NCBI RefSeq assembly: GCF_002797935.1
Contig: NZ_PGER01000001.1
Span: 2,914,001-2,978,000, forward strand
From: Flavobacterium sp. 1
Lineage (GTDB): Bacteria > Bacteroidota > Bacteroidia > Flavobacteriales > Flavobacteriaceae
Length of the DNA: 64,000 bases
Direction of reading: 5' to 3'
Below the pieces are notes generated by a model. The model was not told the origin of the DNA. It did not search any database and saw only the letters and a list, made by a program, of their open reading frames with translations. Below, piece after piece: positions 28,641 to 36,793 of this stretch. Positions within the stretch are counted from its first letter, which is position 1. Each line of letters opens with the position of its first letter. A program made the translations under genes and the position numbers.

Positions 28641-28685
28641 TTTGATCATTTTTATTGGGTATAAACTATTTAAAAAAAGACTATT

Positions 28686-29048
28686 ATGACAGACAACAAT
28701 AAAAAACACAGCCTCGACAGGGGCGATCAGTACCCACAGGTGGGGAATTTTATCAATTATCACATTTCGCAGCAGCTTGTAACCAAAGCAGATGTTGCCA
28801 GAGCACTGAACATACGCCCCAAAGGGCTGACAGCCTATTGCAAAAGAGATACGCTGCAGTTTGCCGTTTTATGGAAACTAAGCTTGGCATTGAAACACAA
28901 TTTTATCGCTCAATTGGGCGAATACCTGCCCTATCGTTTTGAAACCATTCGCGAAAGAGCCCTAAAAGAAGAACTTGCCCAGAAAGAGGCCATTATACAA
29001 AAAATGGAAATCCAGATGGAGACTATGAGGGAGTTGATTAAAAAATAA
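28686..29048 (+). CDS. Small helix-turn-helix protein with C-terminal coiled coil
   Basis: A 120-residue protein. Residues about 32-75 (TKADVARALNIRPKGLTAYC and the following hydrophobic helices) read as an XRE-like helix-turn-helix. Residues about 88-120 form a charged coiled coil (ERALKEELAQKEAII), likely for dimerisation. A sequence-specific DNA-binding role is inferred. It lies directly after the motif array at 28420-28640, which may be its own operator region. GC content is above that of the flanking core genes, as for the 27843 gene. No close named family was recognised. Confidence 0.7.
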   Translation: MTDNNKKHSLDRGDQYPQVGNFINYHISQQLVTKADVARALNIRPKGLTAYCKRDTLQFAVLWKLSLALKHNFIAQLGEYLPYRFETIRERALKEELAQKEAIIQKMEIQMETMRELIKK

Positions 29049-29093
29049 TAACGAATTGGAATTGTGAGGAAATCAACTATATTTGGTTTTATA

Positions 29094-29161
29094 AAAAGTG
29101 TGTATTATATCACACTTTTACACTCACTTTTGGGTGAATATGTGTGACAGTTTCACACATA
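29094..29161. other. Two successive 9-bp hairpins with related arms
   Basis: AAAAGTGTG / CACACTTTT (29094-29119) and TATGTGTGA / TCACACATA (29139-29161) share GTGTG/CACAC cores, with a weaker TCAC/GGTGA stem between. The first can terminate the helix-turn-helix gene; the second sits just before the 29169 inverted repeat. Confidence 0.65.
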
Positions 29162-29195
29162 TATACAAGTTGGCGATAATGCAAAAAATAGCAAC

Positions 29196-29699
29196 ATGGA
29201 AAATAATAATGATTATTGGAAACAAATTGATGATACCATATCAATTCATGACGAATATATTTTATCAAAAGAGCAACGTAAACATATTGCTACTGAAGAA
29301 CAAAATGCATATGAAAAAAATATTGACTCCATAAAGGAAATAATAGAACAATTTGAAAGTGAATTAAAAGCCAGAGGTTTTTGGACAGAATTACAAATTG
29401 ACACTAAAGGGTTTCGTTTTAGATTTAGTTTGAAAGGTTATTATGGCCCTGGTGGTTTTTCAAGTCAATATCATATTTCAGGGCCATTAGTTTTAGGAAT
29501 AATAAATACTTTTGGAGACTCAATTCGATCATTTTGTAAAAATAGATTAGAAGATAATATCGAAATCGGTTGCAACTTCGACAAAAATAAATTCATTGAA
29601 TTTACTCAAAAAGTACTATCCGATTATGTCTCTCCAAATAACCTAATAATTTCAAAAGAACAATATGAATACCTTCGAAACTTTAATTCTAATAATTGA
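29196..29699 (+). CDS. Unrecognised soluble protein, first gene of cassette
   Basis: I do not recognise it. The protein has 167 residues, no signal peptide and no membrane segment. Residues 20-60 are charged and helical (EQRKHIATEEQNAYEKNI), then comes an alternating beta-like stretch (TELQIDTKGFRFRFSLKG) and a glycine-rich loop YYGPGGFSSQYH. The C-terminal third is mixed helix. Its last 35 bases overlap the next gene in another frame, implying translational coupling, so the two products probably act together. It lies within the inverted-repeat-bounded cassette. Confidence 0.65.
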   Translation: MENNNDYWKQIDDTISIHDEYILSKEQRKHIATEEQNAYEKNIDSIKEIIEQFESELKARGFWTELQIDTKGFRFRFSLKGYYGPGGFSSQYHISGPLVLGIINTFGDSIRSFCKNRLEDNIEIGCNFDKNKFIEFTQKVLSDYVSPNNLIISKEQYEYLRNFNSNN

Positions 29700-30126
29700 G
29701 ATTCTAAAAATAATTGCTTGGCCAATTGCAATAATTATTATACTTCTTCTATTTAAGAAAAACATTAGAAATTTATTTGACAGGCTTGCAAATATTGAGG
29801 GAAGCCTTGGAACTTGGAACTTTAAAATTCAAGCCAAAGATCAATTAGAAAAAACTGTAAAAGAGGCAATTGATTTAGAAAAACAAGGTAAAAAAATTGA
29901 TGCCGAAAAACTCATTTCAGATAATACTGAAATAATATCCAAAGCTTTAGGTTTAACAGAAAATGACATAAAATATTTAATCGAAATTAAAAACGGTAAT
30001 ACAAAAGGTCGTTGGGGCAAAGTTCATTTAGTTAATGCAGGTTTAATTGAACTTGATGGCGGAAGATTAACAGAAGCTGGACAAATTATAATAGACAGAT
30101 TTTTAAAACATAATCCAGAAAAATAA
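29665..30126 (+). CDS. Membrane-anchored protein with possible C-terminal winged helix
   Basis: A 153-residue protein. Residues about 6-29 are a strong membrane segment (IIAWPIAIIIILLLF), followed by basic residues that place the remainder in the cytoplasm. Residues 55-90 are a charged helical linker. The end (IKYLIEIKNGN... then VNAGLIELDGGRLTEAGQII) has the rhythm of a winged-helix domain: helix, helix, then a strand-turn-strand wing with GG. A membrane-tethered sensor or regulator is my inference. It overlaps the 29196 gene by 35 bp and stops next to the right cassette repeat. Confidence 0.65.
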   Translation: MNTFETLILIIEILKIIAWPIAIIIILLLFKKNIRNLFDRLANIEGSLGTWNFKIQAKDQLEKTVKEAIDLEKQGKKIDAEKLISDNTEIISKALGLTENDIKYLIEIKNGNTKGRWGKVHLVNAGLIELDGGRLTEAGQIIIDRFLKHNPEK

Positions 30127-30207
30127 GCACTATCGCCAACAGCTACTCCTATGTAAAGCATCATAAAGTTATTCCCCACTGGCGCTCGTTTGTCCACGTT
30201 CTCTTCT

Positions 30208-30426
30208 CTGGTGCTCGTCTGCGACGAGTACCTACTTAAATTAAAAGAAAAATCGTAGCGTTTGCAACGCGGCTAATTAATAACAGGAGTACCTTTAAAC
30301 AAATATACTTCTGTTTTTTTTTATAGTACGGTTTTCTTAAAATCTATTTTAGTTATGAGAACCGCGTTGCAAACGCTTTATTTAGTTCATATAAGTGAAC
30401 AGGTACTCGTCGCAGACGAGCACCAG
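30208..30426. repeat. 219-bp MITE-like element with 26-bp terminal inverted repeats
   Basis: The 26-bp ends (30208-30233 and 30401-30426, beginning CTGGTGCTCGTCTGCGACG) are perfect inverted copies. A second perfect 16-bp pair (AGCGTTTGCAACGCGG, 30257-30272 with 30362-30377) lies inside, each 23 nt from the outer arm. A degenerate extra copy of the left end (CTGGCGCTCGTTTGTCC) precedes it at about 30178. No coding capacity for a transposase was found. Confidence 0.75.
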
Positions 30427-30480
30427 ATGGGGGAAATCCATTTTCAGCCGATAAAAACGACCCATTTAAATAATATAGAT

Positions 30481-30894
30481 ATGAAAAAGACATTTTTTTT
30501 TCTTTTATTGATTTTTTCAGGATGTTCATATCACAAAGATAAATTAGTTATAAAAAATAATTCTAAAGAAGATATTAGTTATGAAATTTTTATAAAAACT
30601 AAGAACGAAATAGGAGAAGATTGTATTTATAAAATTGTTTCTGCTCCTGGAGGATTTAATTTTTTACATGAAAGCTCTCCAATAGTTAGGAACTATTTAT
30701 CCGATGAAATGGATGAATTTTCATGTGATTCTATTTTATATTTATATATATATGACAAGGCAGATAAGGAAAATTTCTATAAAAATATGGACAGTATCAT
30801 TTATAGTAAAAATGCCAAATTCTATAAATACTCTAAAAAAGAATTAGATAGTATGAACTGGATTATAAGTTATCCCAGCTCTTATGCGCATTAA
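30481..30894 (+). CDS. Small putative lipoprotein of unknown function
   Basis: From the ATG at 30481 the protein is 137 residues and begins with a short signal ending in the lipobox FSGC (cysteine at about 15), so outer-membrane or periplasmic lipidation is expected. The mature part has a KLVIKNNSKEDISYEIF opening, a beta-rich middle and a tyrosine/lysine-rich C-terminus. No family was recognised. An upstream in-frame extension to 30355 would be translated from the repeat element and is rejected. It lies just outside the MITE-like element and is very AT-rich. Confidence 0.65.
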   Translation: MKKTFFFLLLIFSGCSYHKDKLVIKNNSKEDISYEIFIKTKNEIGEDCIYKIVSAPGGFNFLHESSPIVRNYLSDEMDEFSCDSILYLYIYDKADKENFYKNMDSIIYSKNAKFYKYSKKELDSMNWIISYPSSYAH

Positions 30895-31010
30895 AAAAAT
30901 AGTAACAAAAGCACCATTCGAGGCTTTTTGGATATGCAAATAAACCCGATAGCGAACTGCCGAAGCAATCTCCACGAGTAACTCCGGAATCATAAATCCC
31001 AATCTTTGTC

Positions 31011-31064
31011 GAGTTTCTAACGAAGATTCCTCCTTCGTCGGAATGACAATATTGTACGAAACTC
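31011..31064. repeat. Short dispersed-type hairpin
   Basis: Outer arms GAGTTTC / GAAACTC enclose an inner stem CGAAG / CTTCG and the phrase GTCGGAATGACAA. A related phrase occurs near 27580. Non-coding, within the 30895-31347 gap. Confidence 0.55.
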
Positions 31065-31129
31065 AGCTGATTTTCAAAAACTGACGTTAGCCAATCAAAA
31101 CAAAAATATCATTATGAAAACGAATGTCC

Positions 31130-31272
31130 TAGCCCTGATGGAAGTGGAAAGCCTTGTGAAGTAGCCTTGAATTTTTTCTTGATATAAAAGAGCGACCAGA
31201 GGAAGCTCCTTTTATATCTTAGAAAAAAACAAGGAAACGAACAAGCTTGAAATGACAGCAGGATTAGCTCCT
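31130..31272. repeat. Dispersed hairpin element, family A, copy 2
   Basis: TAGCCCTGATGGAAGTGGAAA at the left and TTGAAATGACAGCAGGA at the right match the skeleton of the copy at 5036-5120. The internal stem is different and longer: arms of about 30 nt at 31165-31193 and 31205-31234. It overlaps a 16-codon frame that I do not regard as a gene. Confidence 0.72.
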
Positions 31273-31295
31273 TATTACATTTACGGTGCCTAAAC

Positions 31296-31330
31296 AAAAA
31301 ACTCCCAAGTTACCTTGAGAATTTTTTTTA
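31296..31330 (-). terminator. Terminator of the AcnA gene
   Basis: On the reverse strand, CTCAAG pairs with CTTGGGAG (bulged) around GTAA and is followed by six T. Confidence 0.6.
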
Positions 31331-31347
31331 TGTAAATTTTTAAAAAC

Positions 31348-33615
31348 TTATGCGTTAGCTTCAGCCGCAATTAGGTTCAATGCAGAACCTGCAACAAACC
31401 ATCCAATTTGACTTGCGTTATAAGTATGGTTAGCCAAGATGATATCTTTACTACCATCAGCGTGAACGAATTCAATACTTAATGGTTTTCCTAGAGCAAA
31501 ATCAACCAAATCAATGAAATTGATAGTATCATCTTCTTGGATTTTATCATAATCCCCTTCGTTAGCAAATGTCAATCCTAGCATCCCTTGTTTTTTAAGG
31601 TTCGTTTCATGGATACGGGCAAATGATTTTACCAATACTGCTTTTACTCCCAAGAAACGAGGCTCCATAGCCGCGTGCTCACGAGAAGACCCTTCACCAT
31701 AATTATGATCTCCAATAACTACAGAAGGAATCCCAGCAGCTTTGTAGGCACGTGCCACAGCAGGAACTGCCTCATAAGTACCTGTCAATTGATTTTTAAC
31801 CGAATTTGCAGTTTGGTTGAATGCATTGATGGCACCAATCAGCATATTGTTTGAAATATTATCTAAATGTCCTCGGTAACGCAGCCAAGGCCCAGCCATA
31901 GAGATGTGGTCTGTAGTACATTTTCCGAAAGCTTTGATTAATAATTTAGCTCCCGAAATATTTTTACCATCCCATGGATCAAATGGTGCTAAAAGCTGTA
32001 ATCTGTCTGATGTTTCGCTTACCAAGATTTGAACACTTGAACCATCTGCTGCCGGAGCTTGAAAACCTGCATCTTCCACATCAAAACCTCTTTTTGGCAA
32101 TTCGTCACCATAAGGAGCGTTTAGTTTCACTGCTTCTCCGTTATCATTCAATAAAGTATCAGTTAGTGGATTGAAATCCAATCTTCCTGAAATGGCTAAT
32201 GCAGCTACCATTTCTGGTGAAGTTACAAAAGCGTGAGTATTTGGATTACCATCTGCTCTTTTGGAGAAATTACGATTGAATGAATGGACGATAGTGTTTT
32301 TCTCCTCTTTATCTGCACCTGCTCTATCCCATTGTCCGATACATGGTCCGCAGGCATTTGTAAACACTTTGGTTCCCATTTTCTCGAAAGTAGCGATGAT
32401 ACCATCTCTTTCGATTGTATAACGAATCTGTTCCGAACCCGGATTGATTCCGAATTCTGCTTTTGGGGTAATTCCGTGTTCTACTGCTTGGTTTACGATT
32501 GAAGCGGCGCGAGCCATATCTTCGTAAGAAGAGTTAGTACAGGAACCGATTAATCCCCATTCTATTTTTATTGGCCATCCATTTGCAGCAGCTTCGGCTT
32601 TCATTTTTGAAACCGGAGTTCCGCGGTCTGGCGTAAAAGGTCCGTTGATATGCGGCTCTAATTCTGATAAATTGATTTCGATAAGCTGGTCAAAATATTT
32701 TTCCGGATTAGCATATACTTCTGGATCTGCAGTCAGGTAAGAAGCTACTTTATCGGCAGCGTCAACCACATCCTGACGATCTGTAGCCGTTAAATACCTG
32801 CGCATAGAATCATCATAACCAAATGTAGATGTTGTAGCGCCAATTTCGGCACCCATATTACAGATAGTACCTTTTCCTGTACAAGACATTGAAGTTGCAC
32901 CTTCTCCAAAATATTCAACTACAGCTCCTGTTCCGCCTTTTACAGTAAGAATATCGGCTACTTTTAGGATAACATCTTTTGGGGCTGTCCAACCGGATAA
33001 TTTTCCGGTCAATTTCACTCCAATTAATTTAGGAAATTTCAATTCCCAGGACATTCCAGACATTACATCTACAGCATCGGCACCACCAACACCAATGGCC
33101 AACATTCCCAATCCACCTGCATTTACAGTATGGGAATCGGTACCGATCATCATACCGCCAGGAAAAGCGTAGTTTTCTAAAACAATTTGATGAATAATTC
33201 CGGATCCCGGTTTCCAAAAACCAATCCCATATTTATTTGAAACTGATGACAAGAAATCAAAAACTTCTTTTGATTGAGTATTTGCTACGGCTAAATCAGT
33301 AGAAGCACCAACTTTGGCCTGGATCAAGTGATCGCAGTGAACCGTTGTAGGAACTGCTGCTTTTGATTTACCAGCATGCATAAATTGCAACAATGCCATT
33401 TGAGCTGTTGCATCTTGGCAAGCAACTCTGTCCGGAGCAAAATCAACATAATCAACTCCTCTTCCATAAGCTTGCTTAGCAGTTCCATCCCAAAGGTGGC
33501 TGTACAAAATCTTCTCCGTTAAAGTAAGTGGACGACCTACTATCTCACGTGCAGCATCAACACGAGTTTTCATGTTGTCATACACTTTTTTAATCATTTC
33601 AATATCAAAAGCCAT
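31348..33615 (-). CDS. acnA: Aconitate hydratase, mitochondrial/AcnA type
   Basis: Isomerises citrate and isocitrate in the TCA cycle through a [4Fe-4S] cluster. The 755-residue length and domain order (three N-terminal cluster domains, then the swivel domain) match the mitochondrial-type aconitase. Cluster cysteines are visible in [10 protein letters not shown] and ACGPCIGQW, and the swivel-domain signature is [14 protein letters not shown]. An AcnB-type aconitase is encoded 119 bp upstream on the same strand, with a terminator between, so the two are probably separate transcripts with overlapping function. Confidence 0.94.
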   Translation of the reverse strand: MAFDIEMIKKVYDNMKTRVDAAREIVGRPLTLTEKILYSHLWDGTAKQAYGRGVDYVDFAPDRVACQDATAQMALLQFMHAGKSKAAVPTTVHCDHLIQAKVGASTDLAVANTQSKEVFDFLSSVSNKYGIGFWKPGSGIIHQIVLENYAFPGGMMIGTDSHTVNAGGLGMLAIGVGGADAVDVMSGMSWELKFPKLIGVKLTGKLSGWTAPKDVILKVADILTVKGGTGAVVEYFGEGATSMSCTGKGTICNMGAEIGATTSTFGYDDSMRRYLTATDRQDVVDAADKVASYLTADPEVYANPEKYFDQLIEINLSELEPHINGPFTPDRGTPVSKMKAEAAANGWPIKIEWGLIGSCTNSSYEDMARAASIVNQAVEHGITPKAEFGINPGSEQIRYTIERDGIIATFEKMGTKVFTNACGPCIGQWDRAGADKEEKNTIVHSFNRNFSKRADGNPNTHAFVTSPEMVAALAISGRLDFNPLTDTLLNDNGEAVKLNAPYGDELPKRGFDVEDAGFQAPAADGSSVQILVSETSDRLQLLAPFDPWDGKNISGAKLLIKAFGKCTTDHISMAGPWLRYRGHLDNISNNMLIGAINAFNQTANSVKNQLTGTYEAVPAVARAYKAAGIPSVVIGDHNYGEGSSREHAAMEPRFLGVKAVLVKSFARIHETNLKKQGMLGLTFANEGDYDKIQEDDTINFIDLVDFALGKPLSIEFVHADGSKDIILANHTYNASQIGWFVAGSALNLIAAEANA

Positions 33616-33676
33616 AATGTTTAGTTTTTTGTCATTAATAATTTAAACATTACAAGGTACAAAAAAATAGAGCATA

Positions 33677-33709
33677 AAAAAAGCCTGAGTCATAAGACAC
33701 AGGCTTTTA
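33677..33709. terminator. Terminator between acnB and acnA
   Basis: AAAAGCCTG pairs with CAGGCTTTT, with T tract on the reverse strand. It separates the two aconitase genes. Confidence 0.82.
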
Positions 33710-33734
33710 AACTATTATTAACTAATTATGTAAA

Positions 33735-36506
33735 TTATTTAACTAATAACTTATGAGAAGGAGCAAACTTAGTTAAGTTGATTCCTTCTACTGCAGTTTT
33801 ATATTCTTCTATTGTTGGAGTTCTGCCAAGGATTGTAGATAATACCACAACTGGTGTAGACGAAAGTAATGATTCTCCTTTTTTACCCTCAGTATCCTCA
33901 ACTACTCTTCCTTGGAAAAGACGAGTAGATGTTGCCATTACAGTATCTCCTTTGGCCGCTTTTTCTTGGTTACCCATACAAAGGTTACAGCCTGGACGCT
34001 CTAGATATAGCATATTTTCGTATGATGTACGTGCAGCAGCTTTAGGAACATTATCGTCAAATTCGAAACCAGAGTATTTTTGTAAAATTTCCCAGTCCCC
34101 TTCTGCTTTTAATTCATCAACAATATTATAAGTAGGAGGAGCAACAACTAGCGGCGCTTTGAACTCTACTTTACCTTCTTGCTCATCAATATTCTTAAGC
34201 ATGTGAGCTAGAATTTTCATATCTCCCTTGTGAACCATACAAGAACCAATAAATCCAAGATCTACTTGTTTAACTCCACCGTAGAAAGATAGAGGTCTGA
34301 TGGTATCGTGAGTATATCTTTTAGAAACATCGGCATTATTAACATCTGGATCTGCAATCATTGGCTCAGCAATCTGATCAAGATCTACAACAACTTCAGC
34401 GTAATACTTAGCGTTTGCATCTGGTCTTAAGGCTGGTTTTTCACCTGAAATAATCTCAGCGATTCTCTTATCAGCTATAGCAATCAATCCTTTAAGAACT
34501 TGATTTTTATTGTCCATTCCTTTGTCGATCATAATCTGAATTCTACCTTTCGCCATCTCTAAAGATTCAATCAAGGTATAATCCTCAGAAATACAGATAG
34601 AAGCTTTCGCTTTCATTTCTGCTGTCCAGTCCGTAAACGTAAACGCCTGATCCGCATTAAGAGTTCCTAAATGAACCTCAATAATTCTTCCTTGGAATAC
34701 ATTCTCTCCACCAAATGTTTTAAGCATTTGAGCTTGTGTAGCATGAACTACATCACGGAAATCCATATACCCTTTCATATCTCCTTTGAAAGTCACTTTC
34801 ACAGATTCTGGAATTGGCATTGAAGCTTCACCAGTAGCCAATGCAAGAGCAACAGTTCCTGAATCAGCACCAAAAGCAACACCTTTAGACATTCTTGTAT
34901 GAGAGTCACCACCAATGATGATAGCCCACTCGTTTACAGTAATATCATTAAGCACTTTATGAATTACATCCGTCATTGAGTGATAAACGCCTTTCGGGTC
35001 ACGAGCTGTGATCAATCCGAAGTCGTTCATAAATTTCATCAATCTAGGAATATTTGCCTTAGATTTATTATCCCAAACTGAAGCAGTGTGACAACCTGAT
35101 TGGTAAGCACCGTCAACAATTGGAGAAATCACAGTAGCAGCCATAGACTCTAATTCCTGAGAAGTCATCAAACCTGTTGTATCTTGTGAACCAACAATAT
35201 TTACGGTAACACGAACATCAGAACCAGCGTGTAAAATTTTACCTGGAGTTGTTCCAACCGCATTTTTATTAAATATTTTTTCTACTGCCGTAAGACCTTG
35301 TCCTTCAACAGAAACCTCTTTTGACGGAGCATATACAGGCACAATATCAATACCTAGAGTCTTTGATGCAAATGTCTGCAATTTTTTTCCAAACACGATA
35401 GCATAAGAACCACCAGCTTTTATAAATTCAATTTTCTGAGGAGTAAATGCCTTAGAAATATCAATTAATTCTTTATCGCCGTTATAAAGCTTTTTTGTTT
35501 TTGTGTTGATTGTAAGAACAGTACCAGTAGCAACAGAGTAAACTTCCTCTAGAATAGGATCACCGCTCTCATTACGAAGAACGTTACCTTTTTCATCTAA
35601 TTTTTTTACCCAGTTTTTAAGGTCAAGACCAATACCACCAGTAACATCAACAGTTGTTAGGAAAATCGGAGAAATACCGTTTGTTCCTGCAACGATTGGA
35701 GCAATATTAATAAATGGAACATAAGGACTAGCTTGTTTTCCACTCCAAAGCGCCACGTTGTTTACACCTGACATTCTTGAAGAACCAACTCCCATAGTCC
35801 CTTTTTCAGCGATTAACATCACGCTCTTATCAGGATTCGCTGTTGCTAATGCTTTGATTTCAGCTTGTGCTTCAGGAGAAATTAAACATTTTCCATGAAG
35901 TTCACGATCGGAACGGGAGTGCGCTTGGTTTCCTGGAGAAAGTAAATCGGTTGAAATATCTCCTTCACCAGCAATAAAAGTAACAACCTTAATTTCTTCT
36001 GCAATTTCAGGTAATTTAGTAAAGAACTCAGCCTTAGCATAGCTCTCTAAGATATCCTTAGCAATTTCATTACCGTTTTTGAAAGCTTCAGCTAAACGAT
36101 CTGTATCTGCCTCATAAAGATAAACTTGTGTTTTTAAAACAGCTGCAGCATCTTTTGCAATCGCAACATTATCACCTAAAGCTAAGTCAAGTAAAACCTT
36201 TATAGAAGTTCCACCCTTCATGTGCGACAACAACTCTAAAGCAAAAGCAGGCGTAATTTCAGCAACTACTGATTGACCTAGAACGATTTCTTTTAAAAAA
36301 TTAGCTTTAACATTAGCGGCAGGAGTAGTTCCTGGTACAACATTATAAATAAAGAATTTAAGAGAATCCTCTCTGTACTCGTTATCCAAATCTTTAATTT
36401 GTTGGATGATTTCGCTTAGTAATTCAGCACCATCAATTGGCTTCGGGTTAAGTCCCTGGCCTTTTCTTTCTTCAATCTCTTGAATGTAATCCTTATAAGT
36501 ATTCAT
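33735..36506 (-). CDS. acnB: Bifunctional aconitate hydratase 2 / 2-methylisocitrate dehydratase
   Basis: AcnB-type [4Fe-4S] aconitase of 923 residues, which also dehydrates 2-methylisocitrate in the methylcitrate route. The N-terminal HEAT-like domain (about 1-160) is followed by the swivel domain, the reverse of the AcnA order. The cluster cysteines lie in GFIGSCMVHKGDM and ERPGCNLCMGNQ near the C-terminus. A -7 element lies 42 nt upstream. The neighbouring methylmalonyl-CoA mutase genes at 1-5 kb give a second possible propionate route, but the genes are not linked. Confidence 0.94.
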   Translation of the reverse strand: MNTYKDYIQEIEERKGQGLNPKPIDGAELLSEIIQQIKDLDNEYREDSLKFFIYNVVPGTTPAANVKANFLKEIVLGQSVVAEITPAFALELLSHMKGGTSIKVLLDLALGDNVAIAKDAAAVLKTQVYLYEADTDRLAEAFKNGNEIAKDILESYAKAEFFTKLPEIAEEIKVVTFIAGEGDISTDLLSPGNQAHSRSDRELHGKCLISPEAQAEIKALATANPDKSVMLIAEKGTMGVGSSRMSGVNNVALWSGKQASPYVPFINIAPIVAGTNGISPIFLTTVDVTGGIGLDLKNWVKKLDEKGNVLRNESGDPILEEVYSVATGTVLTINTKTKKLYNGDKELIDISKAFTPQKIEFIKAGGSYAIVFGKKLQTFASKTLGIDIVPVYAPSKEVSVEGQGLTAVEKIFNKNAVGTTPGKILHAGSDVRVTVNIVGSQDTTGLMTSQELESMAATVISPIVDGAYQSGCHTASVWDNKSKANIPRLMKFMNDFGLITARDPKGVYHSMTDVIHKVLNDITVNEWAIIIGGDSHTRMSKGVAFGADSGTVALALATGEASMPIPESVKVTFKGDMKGYMDFRDVVHATQAQMLKTFGGENVFQGRIIEVHLGTLNADQAFTFTDWTAEMKAKASICISEDYTLIESLEMAKGRIQIMIDKGMDNKNQVLKGLIAIADKRIAEIISGEKPALRPDANAKYYAEVVVDLDQIAEPMIADPDVNNADVSKRYTHDTIRPLSFYGGVKQVDLGFIGSCMVHKGDMKILAHMLKNIDEQEGKVEFKAPLVVAPPTYNIVDELKAEGDWEILQKYSGFEFDDNVPKAAARTSYENMLYLERPGCNLCMGNQEKAAKGDTVMATSTRLFQGRVVEDTEGKKGESLLSSTPVVVLSTILGRTPTIEEYKTAVEGINLTKFAPSHKLLVK

Positions 36507-36547
36507 AAATAGGAGTCTTTTATTGGTGTTTTAATTTTTTTTGTACG

Positions 36548-36555
36548 CAAATTTA
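36548..36555 (-). promoter_or_regulatory. -7 promoter element of acnB
   Basis: Reverse strand TAAATTTG matches TAnnTTTG, about 40 nt before the acnB ATG. Confidence 0.5.
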
Positions 36556-36732
36556 GGAATTAAAGATGATAATTTAAAGAAATTTAATAGATGTACATTT
36601 TTCAAAAAATATTATTGCAAAATAAAAGATTTCACTGCTTTAAAATAAGAAATAAGCATGTTTAGCCTGTCAATTTTATAAATTCAATAATTCAGAAATG
36701 GATTTTAACAAAAAGAAAAACTATTGTTAAAA

Positions 36733-36770
36733 CAAAAAGTGCTACATTCCCATTAGAATATAACACTTTT
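36733..36770 (-). terminator. Terminator of moxR
   Basis: AAAAGTG..TATATTC pairs with GAAT.TA.CACTTTTT on the reverse strand, just beyond the moxR stop codon. Confidence 0.75.
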
Positions 36771-36793
36771 CAATAATTTATTATTTTTTTCTT

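Larger units (their letters stand above)
29169..30140 (+). mobile_element. Putative two-gene cassette bounded by 14-bp inverted repeats
   Basis: Left end GTTGGCGATAATGC (29169-29182) and right end GCACTATCGCCAAC (30127-30140) are inverted copies with 13 of 14 matches. Two overlapping genes fill the interior. The first ATG lies 13 bp inside the left repeat, and the second stop codon directly abuts the right repeat. The packing resembles a mobile gene cassette. No recombinase is encoded and the ends do not fit the integron attC core consensus. Confidence 0.5.

Noticed and set aside
28494..28763. Reverse-strand 89-codon frame
   Set aside because: It covers the repeat array and the start of the forward HTH gene; its hydrophobic, cysteine-rich residues are a by-product of repeat translation.
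29169..30140. Integron-type attC sites at the cassette ends
   Set aside because: The ends read GTTGGCG and CGCCAAC and do not fit the GTTRRRY/RYYYAAC core; no integron integrase is present.
30355..30480. Extension of the small lipoprotein to 30355
   Set aside because: These codons are repeat-element sequence; the lipoprotein signal starts at 30481.
31114..31164. Short forward frame MKTNVLALMEVESLVK
   Set aside because: Only 16 codons, running into the family A repeat; no upstream promoter. Probably chance.
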